A DNA stretch of 64,000 nt from Leptodontidium sp. MPI-SDFR-AT-0119 (lineage: Eukaryota; Ascomycota; Leotiomycetes; Helotiales; Leptodontidiaceae). How positions within the stretch are numbered: position 1 is the stretch's first letter; each line of letters opens with the position of its first letter. Below, piece after piece: positions 1 to 12,685 of this stretch. A program made the position numbers and the translations under genes. Location of the stretch: contig JAHLEZ010000017.1 of assembly GCA_020726505.1 (NCBI GenBank), positions 496,001 through 560,000 of the forward strand, in the 5' to 3' direction. The notes under the pieces are model-generated. The model searched no databases, had not been told where the DNA came from, and saw nothing but the letters and a program-made list of their open reading frames with translations.

Positions 1-150
1 AGATGTACCACAACCCGCTATCTACAGCTTCACTTAACACAACCAACATGAGAACGCCATGAAATGCATACATGCCTTCAAAGCACAATCCTATCCCAAA
101 CGCCAGTGCCTACGCCAATGCTAATACGCAATGCATACCTACTCACTCAC

Positions 151-3100
151 TCAAGTTCTCACATCACCAAATAGTACATCAACAATCTCGTCTAGCATCG
201 TAAAAGCGAGATGTGCACTAGATATTATCAGCATTAACTCAAACCACAAGATCCGCTTGAGAACAGGGGGAGGGGATGAACATACTTCAACCGTGGGTTA
301 TTAAACGTAGCAAAGATCCTCCTACTAGCAGCTTGAGCATTCACCCTTCCAACCACACTTGCTGCAAGATCTGGAACGAGTGTAGCGAGCATGAGACTTG
401 CTTCCGTTCTACTCTTCGACTTCTCGAGTGGCGTCCGAGGTTTACCGTCTTTCTTTTGCTGGCCACCGGGCCACATGGAGTCTTTGAGCAGAGTGACGTA
501 TTTGATGATCGCTTCTTCCGAAACGAAACTTTTGACGTTCTCGCGGACTTTACGTTCGATGGTTCCACCGAGGAGCTGGTGCAGTACTACGACGACAGCG
601 CGGCCTCGCAGCCAGTTGTTACCGCGGTTCAACTCGAAGACTTCGAGGAAGATGTCGCAGATGGGTTTGACGAACGGTTCGAGCTCGCGGTCTTCAAAGG
701 CGTTGAGCTCGGCTTCGGCTTCGGCGACTGTTATTGGGTCTTCGCTGATGGTATTCGGCATTGTGATCAGTTGACTCGTGGCGGCTGAGAGCAGGTTTTG
801 ACCTGCAACAGAGATTTGGTCGAGGACGGGAATGTTGCCTAGGATGTCTTCCATGCCATCTGTGACAGAGTTGTAGAAGCGAGTCATGATATCTTTCTTG
901 TCTTCACCGTCGTATGCCCCATCGACACTTGGTGCTATCACGCTTTGAGACAAGAAAGCACGGAGATCTCGACTGCGACACACATCCGGTAGGAGGAGGA
1001 TCTCATGAAGGTATTTCTCAAGAGCAACCCGTCGTTTATGTAGGAAGTCGCTCTGTAGTTTCATGACCATCCGCCTGCGAGGGAAGTCAAGATTCCGAAC
1101 GGATGGGTACTTCATCCTGAGTCGTTGATGGAGATCATGAAATTCGCTGTAGCGGCGTGTGATGGTCCATGTAGCTGCTGGCATCTGCTCTCCTGCTTTG
1201 CGCTGAACTTCCACGACATACAGAGCGTACTCTCTCCCATCATCTTCTTTGCCCACCATGATCGATTTGATCTTGATAGTAGATCGGCCATAAAGACTAT
1301 TGTCGCTTTCTTGAATGACGTATTGTTGTCGTTGAAGCTCTTTGCGCCGAATCTCTCGTTGTAGACTGGCTTTGGATTTCTTCAAGATTCGTAGCTCGGC
1401 AGTATTGTTTGTCAATTCTGCCTTTCGTGTCAGAGAGTCAACTACTCCATCTTGAGCAACAAGTCGGTCAATATCTGTGGTAAGGGCAGTGATAGCTTCA
1501 GCGAGACCCAAGTCCCCTGGTGCAGCTTCGTGGACCTCATCGTCATCATCTTTATCTCTTTCGTCTTCCGGGTCCTCATGTTCATCAGAGATAAACTTCT
1601 CCTCGTCTGGGAACAGATCATCATCCGTAAACACGCCGATCCGAGAAGAGGTATTCACGAGACCGAGAGAGGCAATACTTGGTTTCTCGGCTCTCTCTGA
1701 CTTGCTAAACTTCTCACCGAATAAATCTGCCTTGTCGGCCCTATCTATCTTGTCCCCGAACAAATCCACTCTCTTGTGGTCGATGGAGCTTCTTGTTGAT
1801 GCATTTCCTGGTGACATCAAACTTGGATTTGGCGATTCCAAAGGGTAATCATCTCCAAAGAGCGACTTTCGTAAATCATCAACATCAGGCTTGTCTTCCA
1901 TAATATCGTTCAGTGCTGCCTCCATAGCTTGGACGACATTGTTGTCAGGCACATTATTATCAGCATCTTGATCAAGACTGTGAACGGAATTGACCATAGC
2001 CTCGCTATCAAAATCCTCATCGTCAAAAAGTGGCGACGAACCTTCGTCCATTGATCCTCGAGACGAAGTCATTGGGTCGTTCCCATCTCTTGCAGCATGT
2101 AGATCAACCGAAGAAGCCGCTTGGCGACGTAAATCAGCTCGTTTTGGAACCAACTTGGCAGAAATTCTATGGAGGGGTGCCGGCTTGGTTTGCAAAGCTT
2201 GCGCTGAGGCTGATCGTGTTGGTAAATTTGGCTTCTGCATCGAGTCGAGCTTCGAAGGAGCAACTGGTGAAGCAGGGGGTGCGAGGTTCTTCATCGCCTC
2301 TTGGGATGTAAGGCACTTGTAGAATAAATCGGACTTCTTGAAATTGCGAAAGTGCTTGTCCTGCATCAGTTCAAGAGCAGAAGTCTGAGCACGTAATATT
2401 GCTCGGCGAGCCAAAAAGTATTGTTGGGGAGATGCGTCTTTTCCTGCCTTGAGAAAATCTTGCACAAATCGTTTCGAAGCCTCGGGCACTTTTAATTCCG
2501 GCTTCGACAAATACGCCTCGTTGATTTGAGCAAGATCGTTCCTATCAGCCTCTGTCCAAGGGGCAATTGTTGTCGGTATCTCATCATCTTCAGCAACGTC
2601 ATCTTCCAAAGGGTTGCGGAATCCATCTACAACGATCCAGAACTGGACCATAGGCATAAGCTTCTGACGGTCCATATACTCCATGAAGTAAGATAACCCA
2701 GACGGGTCATGAAGGAGGTCCACTAGAGAAGCATTCTCAAGTTTTGAAACTTGTGTCCCATTGATAGCGGAGCTCAATGGCATGTGTTGCCGCTCTCCGC
2801 CTGCAGCAAGTTGATGGACTCGCTGATCCAGGATCTTTTTCCCGATATCCAAACGCCGAAGATACACGGGATCCATGCCTTCTTGCAAAGCATCTCTTTT
2901 GAGCTGACTCGAAACTTCGCTTCGAAATCGACGAGCATCCGAAAGATTGTTTACTTTCCGTATAGCACGTATGAATTTCTCAAATCTTCGTTCATGGTCT
3001 CCTGGCGATAAGCGTGGAAAAGGAGTTGCACGCTTCGACCTCGGAGCTGGAGAAGCATGTTCGTCGAGAGCAGCTCGAAGCTTTCGAACCGTGGATCTAT

Positions 3101-4024
3101 CTTGCAACATGGACCGTCCCTGTCACATATTAGATTGCAATCAACCCCAAAAACGATAGTACCTACATAACCTTCCATAACCTGATTCCAAGTGTCCGGG
3201 TCAGATAGCATTTGCATAACTGGGCTCAGCACCGCACATGCAACCAGCTCGTTGATAAGAACCCCCACAGCTCGACTTCCAATAACTGGTTCCGGTAGCA
3301 ATCTTGGGAGCAAGACCTTTGTCAACTTTCGCAAGTAATCCTGCTGCACGAGCTTCGTATCCGAATACGCCAAAGATGCCGCAGGGTGTAGTTTTCCATC
3401 TTTATATTTCGCCGCAATAGCCAGATCCAACTCCTCTGATTCCGTCACACTCCGGTTTAAATGCTTCCCTCTAATAGCCCTCTCTGCGTCGTAGAAATCC
3501 TTGAAATGCGCTGTCATTATTGGCACAAATCGTGTTGTCACCACCTCCGTAATATCAACAGCGAGAAGCTCATCTCGCAGACAGACAAGAGCCAGTCTGA
3601 TCGTCTTGTCGACCTCGTTCGTAAAAGCTGGGTTATTGCTTATGTTCGAATACCAGGACTTCACAAAGTCTCTTATTATCAGCTCCAAGAGCCCATCCAG
3701 AGCGCCACACACCGTCGCAGATTCGGGGTAGAGGGGTTGCTTCTCGTAGGCTTGTCGGGCTCGCAGGGCGGCGGTCTCGTTCCTCCATCTTGTCGTCGCC
3801 AGGAAAGCTGCCCCGGGCGGGCGTCGTATAGAGTTCCTTTCCCCATACCTGCTCCCTCTCGATGTGAGCACCAGCAATGCGATCAAGCCCAGCACCGGGA
3901 GCACGAGGCCTACAACAAAGGCGTATCCGGCCCAGCGTAACGTTGGAACCCAGTTAACAGCATAACCCCATGCGACGAAGCTTGCGACACCGGCTAGTAT
4001 CACATCTCGTCGTCTGAGGGCCAT
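151..4024 (-). CDS. MDM1: Mdm1/SNX13-type PXA-RGS-PX-nexin C protein
   Basis: Exons are complement 151..217, 286..3119 and 3167..4024, giving 1252 residues. Two hydrophobic stretches near residues 8-50 should anchor it in the membrane. A PXA domain follows (about 95-280), then an RGS-like domain (about 415-560), a long acidic linker, a PX domain with the RRYSEF phosphoinositide-binding motif (about 900-1010) and a C-terminal nexin domain. This order is that of yeast Mdm1 and animal SNX13/14/25, which tether ER to vacuole or lysosome; the role here is inferred from the family. The first intron (GTAGGT...ACAG, 47 bp) joins PXA to the rest. The last, 68-bp intron restores the family-typical C-terminus with LDEIVDVLF; without it the ORF would end in unrelated residues. 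The start at 4024 puts MALRRRD just before the first membrane segment; an in-frame upstream extension looks non-coding. Confidence 0.9.
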
Positions 4025-4235
4025 ATCAATCTGTGACGAGGAAATGCGCCGGGCAGCATGGTTGAGTTGTGGTAAATTTGAAGCTCCGCAAGTTGTCGAG
4101 CATCCATGCAGCTGCCCCTCGCGTAATCCTGCCTTTTGAATCACATGGGCTTGTGTAGAATCTTCAAGACATTTATACGGCAGGAATCCGTTGTATAGCT
4201 TTTGATGGTATTGCAAATATCATTGGGTATCTTAT

Positions 4236-5190
<955 letters not shown>

Positions 5191-5429
5191 TATGAAAGTA
5201 GCCCCTGTGGCCGTTTCCTTGGAGTTCTGCGAGCTGATCGTGTCGAGAATTGACTGCTGTCTAGTAGTCGGAGGGGTCGAAGAAGGCTGAACATTTTTAT
5301 CGCATTGCAGCCGAGTGGGCCTGAATTTAGCGTCCATTTCCCCTGTCAATCCACAACTACTTCAGCCTTACGAAGCTCCAACTTCCACCATAATACAATA
5401 ACCTGGAACTACTTACTTCAACCAACATC

Positions 5430-6449
5430 ATGGCTTCAGAAACCGGAAATCTCTACGGTATTCGCCCACCTAAAAAGCAACCCAAGGAGCTCTCTTCTTC
5501 CAGCAGTCTAGCCTTCACATCCAGCATCTCCAGCATTCTCTCGTCTACAACATCATCCTCCTCATCTCGAACTGCAGGTCGCCCGCGACCCTCCAAGACC
5601 AAATCCGACATCTTCACATCACATAACAAGAATGCTAAGAAGCGGGCGGCTAAGGATCTGGAGGACGGTGACTTCGGAAGGCGAACTGGACGACAAGATA
5701 TCGGGGGCGTGGATGACAATGTGCTGCATCGCTCGAAGAGGAAAATGGAGGAGAAAGCTAAGATATATGCCAGGATGAAGAGGGGGGAGTATGAAGGAAA
5801 GGACGGAGAGGATGGATTGATCGATTTCGACAGAAAGTGGGCGGATCGGGAGAGGGAAGGGAAGCTAGAGGACTCGTCGGACGAGATTGAGAGCGATGAC
5901 GGACAGGGCGAGATGGTGGATTACGAGGACGAATACGGACGTCAGAGAAGGGGAACTCGAGCAGAAGCAGAAAGGATGGAGCGCAAGAAGCGGAATCAGA
6001 TTCTGGGCGCTGAGGAACTGGATAGGATGAGTGCCCGTCCTGCGATGCCTGGGAAGATTATCTACGGAGATACGGTGCAGACTATGGCGTTCAATCCTGA
6101 TGAGGAGAGTGTCGAGAAGATGGAGGAGATTGCTAGGAAGAGAGATAGGAGTTTGACGCCGCCAGATGCACAACATTATGAGGCAGACAAGGAGATCCGG
6201 AGCAAGGGTGTGGGCTTCTACAGTTTCTCGAAAGACGAAGGAACTCGGATGAAGGAGATGGAGGCTTTAGAGAAAGAAAGAGAGCAGACTGAGAAACTCC
6301 GGAAGGAGAGGGAAGAAAAGAAAGAGAAGAGGAAAAGAGAGATCGAAGAGCGGAGGAAGGCCATTGGGGATAAGAGGGCAAAGAAGCAAGCAGACTCGTT
6401 CTTGGATGGACTGATGGCCGATATGGAGTCTTCCAAAAAGGAAGCATAA
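5430..6449 (+). CDS. CCDC174-like (DUF4078) nuclear protein
   Basis: Single-exon gene of 339 residues. It starts with LYGIRPPKK, a short N-terminal motif of the CCDC174 family, followed by a serine-rich stretch, a long charged region and the family signature near residues 240-270 (HYEADKEIRSKGVGFYSFS). The C-terminal quarter is a highly charged Lys/Arg/Glu coiled coil. Human CCDC174 is a nuclear protein associated with splicing and the exon junction complex; whether the fungal protein does the same is inference. It shares a 240-bp divergent promoter region with TRM8. Confidence 0.85.
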   Translation: MASETGNLYGIRPPKKQPKELSSSSSLAFTSSISSILSSTTSSSSSRTAGRPRPSKTKSDIFTSHNKNAKKRAAKDLEDGDFGRRTGRQDIGGVDDNVLHRSKRKMEEKAKIYARMKRGEYEGKDGEDGLIDFDRKWADREREGKLEDSSDEIESDDGQGEMVDYEDEYGRQRRGTRAEAERMERKKRNQILGAEELDRMSARPAMPGKIIYGDTVQTMAFNPDEESVEKMEEIARKRDRSLTPPDAQHYEADKEIRSKGVGFYSFSKDEGTRMKEMEALEKEREQTEKLRKEREEKKEKRKREIEERRKAIGDKRAKKQADSFLDGLMADMESSKKEA

Positions 6450-6962
6450 TAAAGCCTGGACTTATTGAAATTTAGCGTGGCGTTGGTGGTTTATTTGGGG
6501 ACATCTTGGGAAGTTAAGCAAACCCGAAGTACAATGTGATGCAAGATCCCTCACTCCTGAAGGATTAAGAAATGCCTCCATTACTCTGGTGCGTAAAAGT
6601 CGTATACATAAGAGTCTCATCATTTCCTGGATATTTTTGGGACGATGGGCATTTTACAAAGTCAGGAAACACTTCAAATAGCCAAGTGAAGTTAAGTTGG
6701 TCTTCAGTATACTCACAGGACATCGACCAAATAGAAGCACATTACTTACATATTCCCATTGGTGTAATACACGGAAAGAAGTCCATCATTGCTATTCGCT
6801 GTCAGATCGACTTCCCTCGCCCCAATCCCCAGAATTCAAGCCTCGCGCGGCCGCACGCAAGGCTGATGTCCATCTTACCCCACCAAGATACCTACGCAAC
6901 ACCATCCTCCATGCGACTTTCAGAATAGTCCTCTAACTCCCAGACCTCCAAACACTCAAACA
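6450..6962. other. intergenic, no gene seen
   Basis: Holds the 3' end of the CCDC174-like gene and the upstream region of VPS25. Short ORFs here have no recognisable features. C/A-rich sequence directly before the VPS25 start is typical of a fungal 5' leader. Confidence 0.6.
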
Positions 6963-7751
6963 ATGACATCGAACTACGCCCCCTCCCACACACCATCAAC
7001 AACATCAACACCACCCTATTCATACTCCTCCACCCTCTCCCAAGTCCAAGCACCCTTCTCCTCAACCACTACCCTAACAAACACCACAACCTTCCACTTC
7101 CCACCCTACTACACCTTCCCACCTTTCTTCACAGCGCAAAAGAACCTCACCACACACCACGCCCAACTAACGAAATGGTCCTCCCTTATCCTCTCTTACT
7201 GCCGACATCACAAGATCTTCAAGCTGTCGCTCTCGGAAGCGCTCGAGACGGAGCTGTTCTACAATAGGGCTATAGGGAAGAGGTTGAGCCGCGAGGATGC
7301 GAGGGAGGTCGTGGAGTTTATGCGGAAGGAGGGGAGGGCGGAGTGGGTTATGAGTGGTGATGGGAGGGGGAAGGGAGGAGGGGGGGAGGGAAGTGTGTTT
7401 TGGGTTTGGTGGAGGGATGTGGAGGAGTGGGCGGGTTTGATTGCTGAGTGGGTGAGTGGTAGAGATTTGGATGTTTAAATAGAGAGGAAGAGTACTAATC
7501 AGGTTGTGTAGGTTGATGAGACGGCGCAGAAGAATACGGTATTAACGCTATATGAATTGACTGAGAGTGAGGCGACAATATCTCAAGGTATATCTGCCTC
7601 CCTAGTTTGCCAATTGTACTCTGCTAATCTAGCTTTAGATTTCCACGGTATGGATCCAGATTTATTACAGAAAGCATTGAGTGTCCTTGTCAAGCGAGGA
7701 AAGGCACAAGTGTTCGGACAAGAAGATCAACAAGGTGTCAAGTTTTTCTAG
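6963..7751 (+). CDS. VPS25: ESCRT-II subunit Vps25
   Basis: Exons 6963..7451, 7512..7587 and 7639..7751 give 225 residues; yeast Vps25 has 202. ESCRT-II sorts ubiquitinated cargo into multivesicular bodies, and Vps25 recruits Vps20 of ESCRT-III. Family features are the FHFPPYYTFPPFF segment (it resembles the PPxY-like N-terminus that contacts Vps22/36), the winged-helix block AQLTKWSSLILSYCRHHK, and the C-terminal winged helix ending in DQQGVKFF. The N-terminal 40 residues are Ser/Thr/Pro-rich and longer than in yeast. Intron 1 has a perfect TACTAATC branch site close to its 3' end, and a GGG/GGA-rich run near 7370 encodes a glycine patch. The gene converges with the BRCT gene downstream (204 bp apart). 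Confidence 0.93.
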
Positions 7752-7955
7752 GGTTTGGTCGGCGAAATGGTTTCAAATGTACAAATGCATTGGGAAGGAG
7801 TTTTACAAACGAGGAAGTCGTTGCTCCATTGCTACTAGAATACCTGATGTCTCTAAAGACGCTCCCAACCCATCCCAAACACAGGGTATTACCTCTAACA
7901 AAGGGCCGTCAATCGTAGGCTCCAAAAACAAGTACATAAAACGTCCAGAACTACA

Positions 7956-10648
7956 TCACTTTCTCGTGGCCAAGAACTTGTCGCTCCATTTGTGCTGCTG
8001 GGCCATGGCAACGTCCAAGAGCCATTCAACAGGAACAATTCTCGGAATCATATTCCCATCTCTCGCCATCTCCTCGAATTTTGGCCAAAGCTTTCGCTCC
8101 TCTGGATGCTCTCCCGTAAGCAAGTAGACTGGCTCTGCAGGGCCATCGTCTTCCTCGGCGGTCGTCTTCTTGATTGTAGGTCGTCCACGATAAGAAGCGA
8201 ATGTGCCTCCATTTGCTTCAACGATTGACTGGTAGATCCCAGGGTTTTCAATCTTTGGAGTGCAGTAGATAGGAACACGCCGTAAAAGGCTGCGCTTGTT
8301 TGCCTTTGCTCTGGCAATTACATCCTTCAGCTTCACTCCAAATTTCTTCTCACTCTCCACATCTTTCAGTAAGAAGTCTTCCACTTTCGGAACCTTATGA
8401 GTCTTCACACACTGGTCGATGTAATTTGAATTGACAATCGTAGGTCCGGTAGCAAGAGCGCAAAGGAACTTCTGCGTTCTGACAATATGTGGAGCGGCAA
8501 GATGTGTGCACTTGAGAGGGTCTGTGACCACCAAGATACCAAGCTCTCTCATTTTTTTCTACACATGTGTTAGCATGATCAACTTGAGATTGTCTAGATA
8601 ATCTTACCTTGTCAGTGTCCTCTTTGGCAATATTACCAATCCAGCCTTTGTATCCCGTAATGAGGAGGCGAATATCAGCTGGTGGAAGTCCTGTTCGTTG
8701 GCGTTTGGGATTGCGAGTCTCCTCTTCTGCTTCTTCATCCTCAGAGAATTCCTCCTCAGCATTCTTCTGCAAGGGACTGGAACTTCTTTCAGCCGACCTC
8801 TGCTTCTCATAGTTATTGGCAGCTCGCTCTCCTCCCCAAACTGAGCCTTTCCGCTTCTTCTCTTTTTCGTACAAGGCAATATCAGGAGCGATTTGGTTCA
8901 ACCTTGACATTGCCTTCTCTTTTGCGCTTCGGCTGCCAGTGGAGATCGGAGTATCATTTTCCTTGCCTGCGCTGGCTCTTCGCTTTGCCGCTGGAGTTGT
9001 AGGTGGCGCGGCTCCCAATGACTTGGCTTTCCTTGGGGCTGGAGCCTTTCGTACAGGCTTAACAGGGCTTTCATCCTCACTTTGACCTTCCATATGTGTG
9101 TCTCCATTGGTCTTCCTTGAGCTTGCATTTCGATCCTTTTCGTGCATGACTTGACGTCTCAGAGGCTGGGGATCGCCTGGACTTGGTGTAGGATCTCTGG
9201 GGAAGTAGTTCTCCTCCAGAATGGAAGCTTCGTGTCGTGTTTCACCAATGATCTCGCCCAGATTTGTTCTCGGGGGAAAGTGTGTGTATTTCGGGGTGGT
9301 CAGCTTCTGGATGACACATTTGGCATAGCTTTCCTCGATCCACAAATGGTTGATCATCTCAATACCCCATTCCTTCGCGGCGTCACACTTTTCGCTTCCA
9401 TTTCGGGCAGTGATAAGATGTGTGTTGTCCTGTTTCATGCTCTTGGTGAACTCTGCACCGCAAGCTGTGACGAGATTCTCCAAATAGGTTCTTGCCTCGC
9501 CACCATAGTTTGACAGAGTAATTCGGAGGCCTTTGAAACCGGGAATTCCCTCCTTGGGAATAGGATAATGAAGCAATCTCCGGAGTGGCGAAGTCCACTC
9601 GTTGTTGGCAATCAGATAATACAACCAGGAAAGGTTACCGACATCAATGCCTGAGCGAGACGCAAAAATATACTCTCTTCCCTCACGGTAGTGGCAAACA
9701 TAAATGTCGGCATTGTGTACAGATGCTGTAATGCTTCCGCCGCCCTTTTCAATAAGATCTTCGATAACCTTGAGTACCCGACTACTGAGATCTAAATCTC
9801 GCGATATCATCACTTTCTTGTCCTTGAAAACAGTGAGCGGCCGGACTGGTGAGTTGGTGGAAAATGCGAGAGACTCGGGGCGTGCGGAAACAGCCCCATG
9901 GATGCTTGCAGACGACTGCATGGGAAGATCTGCCTCTGGCTTCAATGTGAATATTTCGGGATTGGGGAGTAGATATGGCTTCTCGTCGATCCGCTTGCCA
10001 AGTTTGAGGCAGTCATCAAACCTGGAGACAGTTAGCTTTGTAGAGACCTTCTAGAACGTATACATACCAGTGAGGCAGTACAATCATACACTTCAAGTTC
10101 TTCTCCTTGGCAGACTGGCACTTTGGGTGGTCAATAGACAATGCGCAGATGTGGGTGGTCGTCTTGGTAAGGTTGTTGGTCTCCATCCCACCCATGGCCA
10201 GAACCGCGCCAATGATGGCATCTTTGTCACCGGGAGGTATGTCTGCGCATGAGATCGTGATACCGGCGAAAATATGGTTAGGATCTGGCGTATGCGACCG
10301 TATAGGTGCCTCTTTACCCTTCAAAAGAGACTGAGTGACCCACGCAGGCATAACAACAGGAATCATGTAGAGTCGTGAGTTGGCATATTGAGGAAAGTCG
10401 CTCGTCGCCGAGATGATATGGGTAACTTCCTCGATTTTGAAAGGCTCGTCGAGATCTGCAACCTCTCCGCCTTTGTTTTCGATGACTTCCTTGAGCTGTA
10501 TTATCTGTCAGCACCATTCATCCTCTTCGTGGGGTGGTGGGTGTGTTGGGAGCCTTACCTCTAATGCCTGCGAGCGCGAAAGTTCTTTATTGACTACGAT
10601 TCCGAATGTACAGTTGTCGAACAACTCACCGAATTTGCCTTCAGCCAT
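7956..10648 (-). CDS. multi-BRCT DNA damage protein, Rtt107/Brc1 type
   Basis: Exons are complement 7956..8558, 8608..10021, 10068..10495 and 10559..10648, giving 844 residues (S. pombe Brc1 has 878). Four BRCT repeats occupy about the first 390 residues. An acidic/basic low-complexity linker (about 400-620) follows, then a C-terminal BRCT pair with ADIRLLITGYKGW and VVTDPLKCTHL. In yeast Rtt107 and S. pombe Brc1 the C-terminal pair binds phosphorylated H2A and the N-terminal repeats recruit Slx4, Smc5/6 and other repair factors at stalled forks. Function is assigned from this architecture. The first acceptor could lie 9 nt upstream (in frame, three more residues); I chose the later AG because a GCTGAC branch site sits just before it. 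It shares a 541-bp divergent promoter with the hydrolase gene. Confidence 0.87.
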
Positions 10649-11189
10649 TGTGTATGTCGTTCAGGATTGCTGGCATGTGTTGTGGCGAAACGATGCGGCG
10701 TTGTTGAAGTTGATTTTGCTGCCTTGCGCGACGCGAGCGATAAACACGGTCGGAACTTGGAAGTCGCGTTCAAGGCCAAATTGATCCGAGTACGTTATCA
10801 CGTGATGTGCTTGGTAAAACACAACTTTCTGCGATTTCGAAAATTCATTGGTGTGAATACGCATTTCGGAAATTGGGTCATGTCCAATTACATTATGATC
10901 AGATGGTAACTGTCGTGGTGGCATACATCTCATTGCCTCTTCCCGAAAGTCCTCCCCGATACTCATTTGCTTGGGCCTCGGCTTGCCGAGAACAATAGCC
11001 GTCGAGCGAGACGGGTGAACTTAAATCCAACAACAAAACTATAAGAAAAACTCTCCATCTTCTGTTTAAATTCCTCATCATATTGCATATAAACTAGATT
11101 GTTTGTTTAGGGTGACCTCGTCGGCTTTCCCCCTGGTACAGTGGTTTATTCCAAACTCCTGTCAACCAGCATCGCCCCTCCAGCTAGTC
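10649..11189. promoter_or_regulatory. divergent promoter region, BRCT gene / hydrolase
   Basis: Gene-free interval between two divergently transcribed genes. A TATAAA at 11088-11093 lies about 97 bp before the hydrolase start and is a plausible TATA box for it. No other element recognised. Confidence 0.45.
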
Positions 11190-12557
11190 ATGACCTCCTC
11201 CGTCTTCCAGATAAAAGAGCATGTTCTAGAATGCCAGCACATTCGAGAATACGCCCGCGCTACAGCAAACTCTCAAGAAGATGTGTTACATCTATCGATT
11301 AAACAATATACACCCTTAGATAACCTCCAGCCTCAAGAGGGTGATGTTACAATCATTGGAGCCCATGCCAATGGATTCCCGAAGGTATGTTTTGTACACA
11401 CAAATACAAGACCCTAGCTAATATAAACCAGGAATTGTATGAGCCTCTCTGGGAAGATATACATGCTCGTTCGAAAGCCAGTGGTTTCCGGATACGAAGT
11501 ATCTGGATAGCAGACGTCGCGCAGCAAGGTCAAAGTAGCGTACTAAACGAAGGACTCCTAGGAAACGATCGTGAGTTTCCCTACCACAAACCCGGCTCTT
11601 TCAAAATATACATCTCTAAATAACATACATCCAGCTGCATGGAGTGACCACCCCCGCGACCTCCTCCACATGATCAACCACTTCCGCGCCTCAATGCCCC
11701 TCCCCATCGTCGGAATCGGGCACTCCTTCGGCGCCAACACGCTCTGCAACCTCTCCTTCATGCACCCACGGCTCTTCTCAACACTCATCTTCCTCGATCC
11801 CGTCATCCAGCGCGAAGCCTCGTCACCGAACGGCCCCGGTCCAGCCCAAGCATCGACCTTCCGACGGGATCTCTGGCCCTCCCGCGCTGAAGCCGAAGCC
11901 GCCTTCCGCAAGCAGAAGTTCTACCAGACCTGGGATCCGAGAGCTTTGGATCTGTGGTGTAAGTACGGCATTAGAGAGACGCCCACAGCATTGTACCCCG
12001 ATGAGAAAAGGGCGGTGACGCTCCTCACGACGAAACATCAAGAATGTTTTACGTTCCTGAGACCAAGTTGGGAGGCGATGAGTGAAGATGGGAAGAAAGT
12101 CGTGACTCGCGATTTGGTTCCTGATATGCGTGATGACAGTCCTGTCAAATTCCCTTTCTACAGGGCGGAACCGCCAAATACGTTTGCTAGGTTGGGCGAG
12201 TTGCGGCCCAGTGTGCTCTATATCTTCGGGGCTGAAAGCGACTCATCCTCTTCCGAAGCTCGAAAAGCTAAGATGGACTTGACGGGTGCAGGACCGGGAG
12301 GTAGTGGCGGCGCGAAGGATGGGAGAGTAGAAGAAGTATTGTTGGAGGGAATTGGCCATCTAGTCGCTATGGAGGCGAGTGAGAAATGTGCCGATTCTTC
12401 TGCTGCTTGGTTAGGAAAGGAGTTAAAGCTATTTGAAGAAGAGAAGAAGAAATACGTGGAATGGACTAAGCAGAGCCTCAAAGCAAAGACCACACTCTCG
12501 GAGGAATGGCAGAAGAGAATTGGCGGGCCGTTGAAACGACCAAAGAGCAAGATATAG
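11190..12557 (+). CDS. alpha/beta hydrolase, Lpx1-like, probably peroxisomal
   Basis: Exons 11190..11384, 11432..11570 and 11635..12557 give 418 residues. The nucleophile elbow is GIGHSFGA with Ser142, and a late GIGHLV supplies the likely catalytic histidine, so an ester- or lipase-type hydrolase is expected. The closest family I recognise is yeast Lpx1 (peroxisomal lipase, 387 residues), whose fungal homologues are also called toxin-biosynthesis-type hydrolases (Akt2-like); nothing nearby suggests a toxin cluster. The protein ends in SKI, which fits the type-1 peroxisomal targeting signal ([SAC][KRH][LMI]). Splicing of intron 2 gives NDPAWSDHPRDLL, typical of the family. Substrate unknown. 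Confidence 0.85.
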
Positions 12558-12685
12558 ACGACACAGTGATGCTGTTTTGTATACTCTAGAATTTGTCTTT
12601 GTCTAGAATTTCATCCTCCGGAGACTCTATCTATCTTATCATCAAGACTTCTGTAACTTATCCTTCGCACAGCTTATGCAGATCA

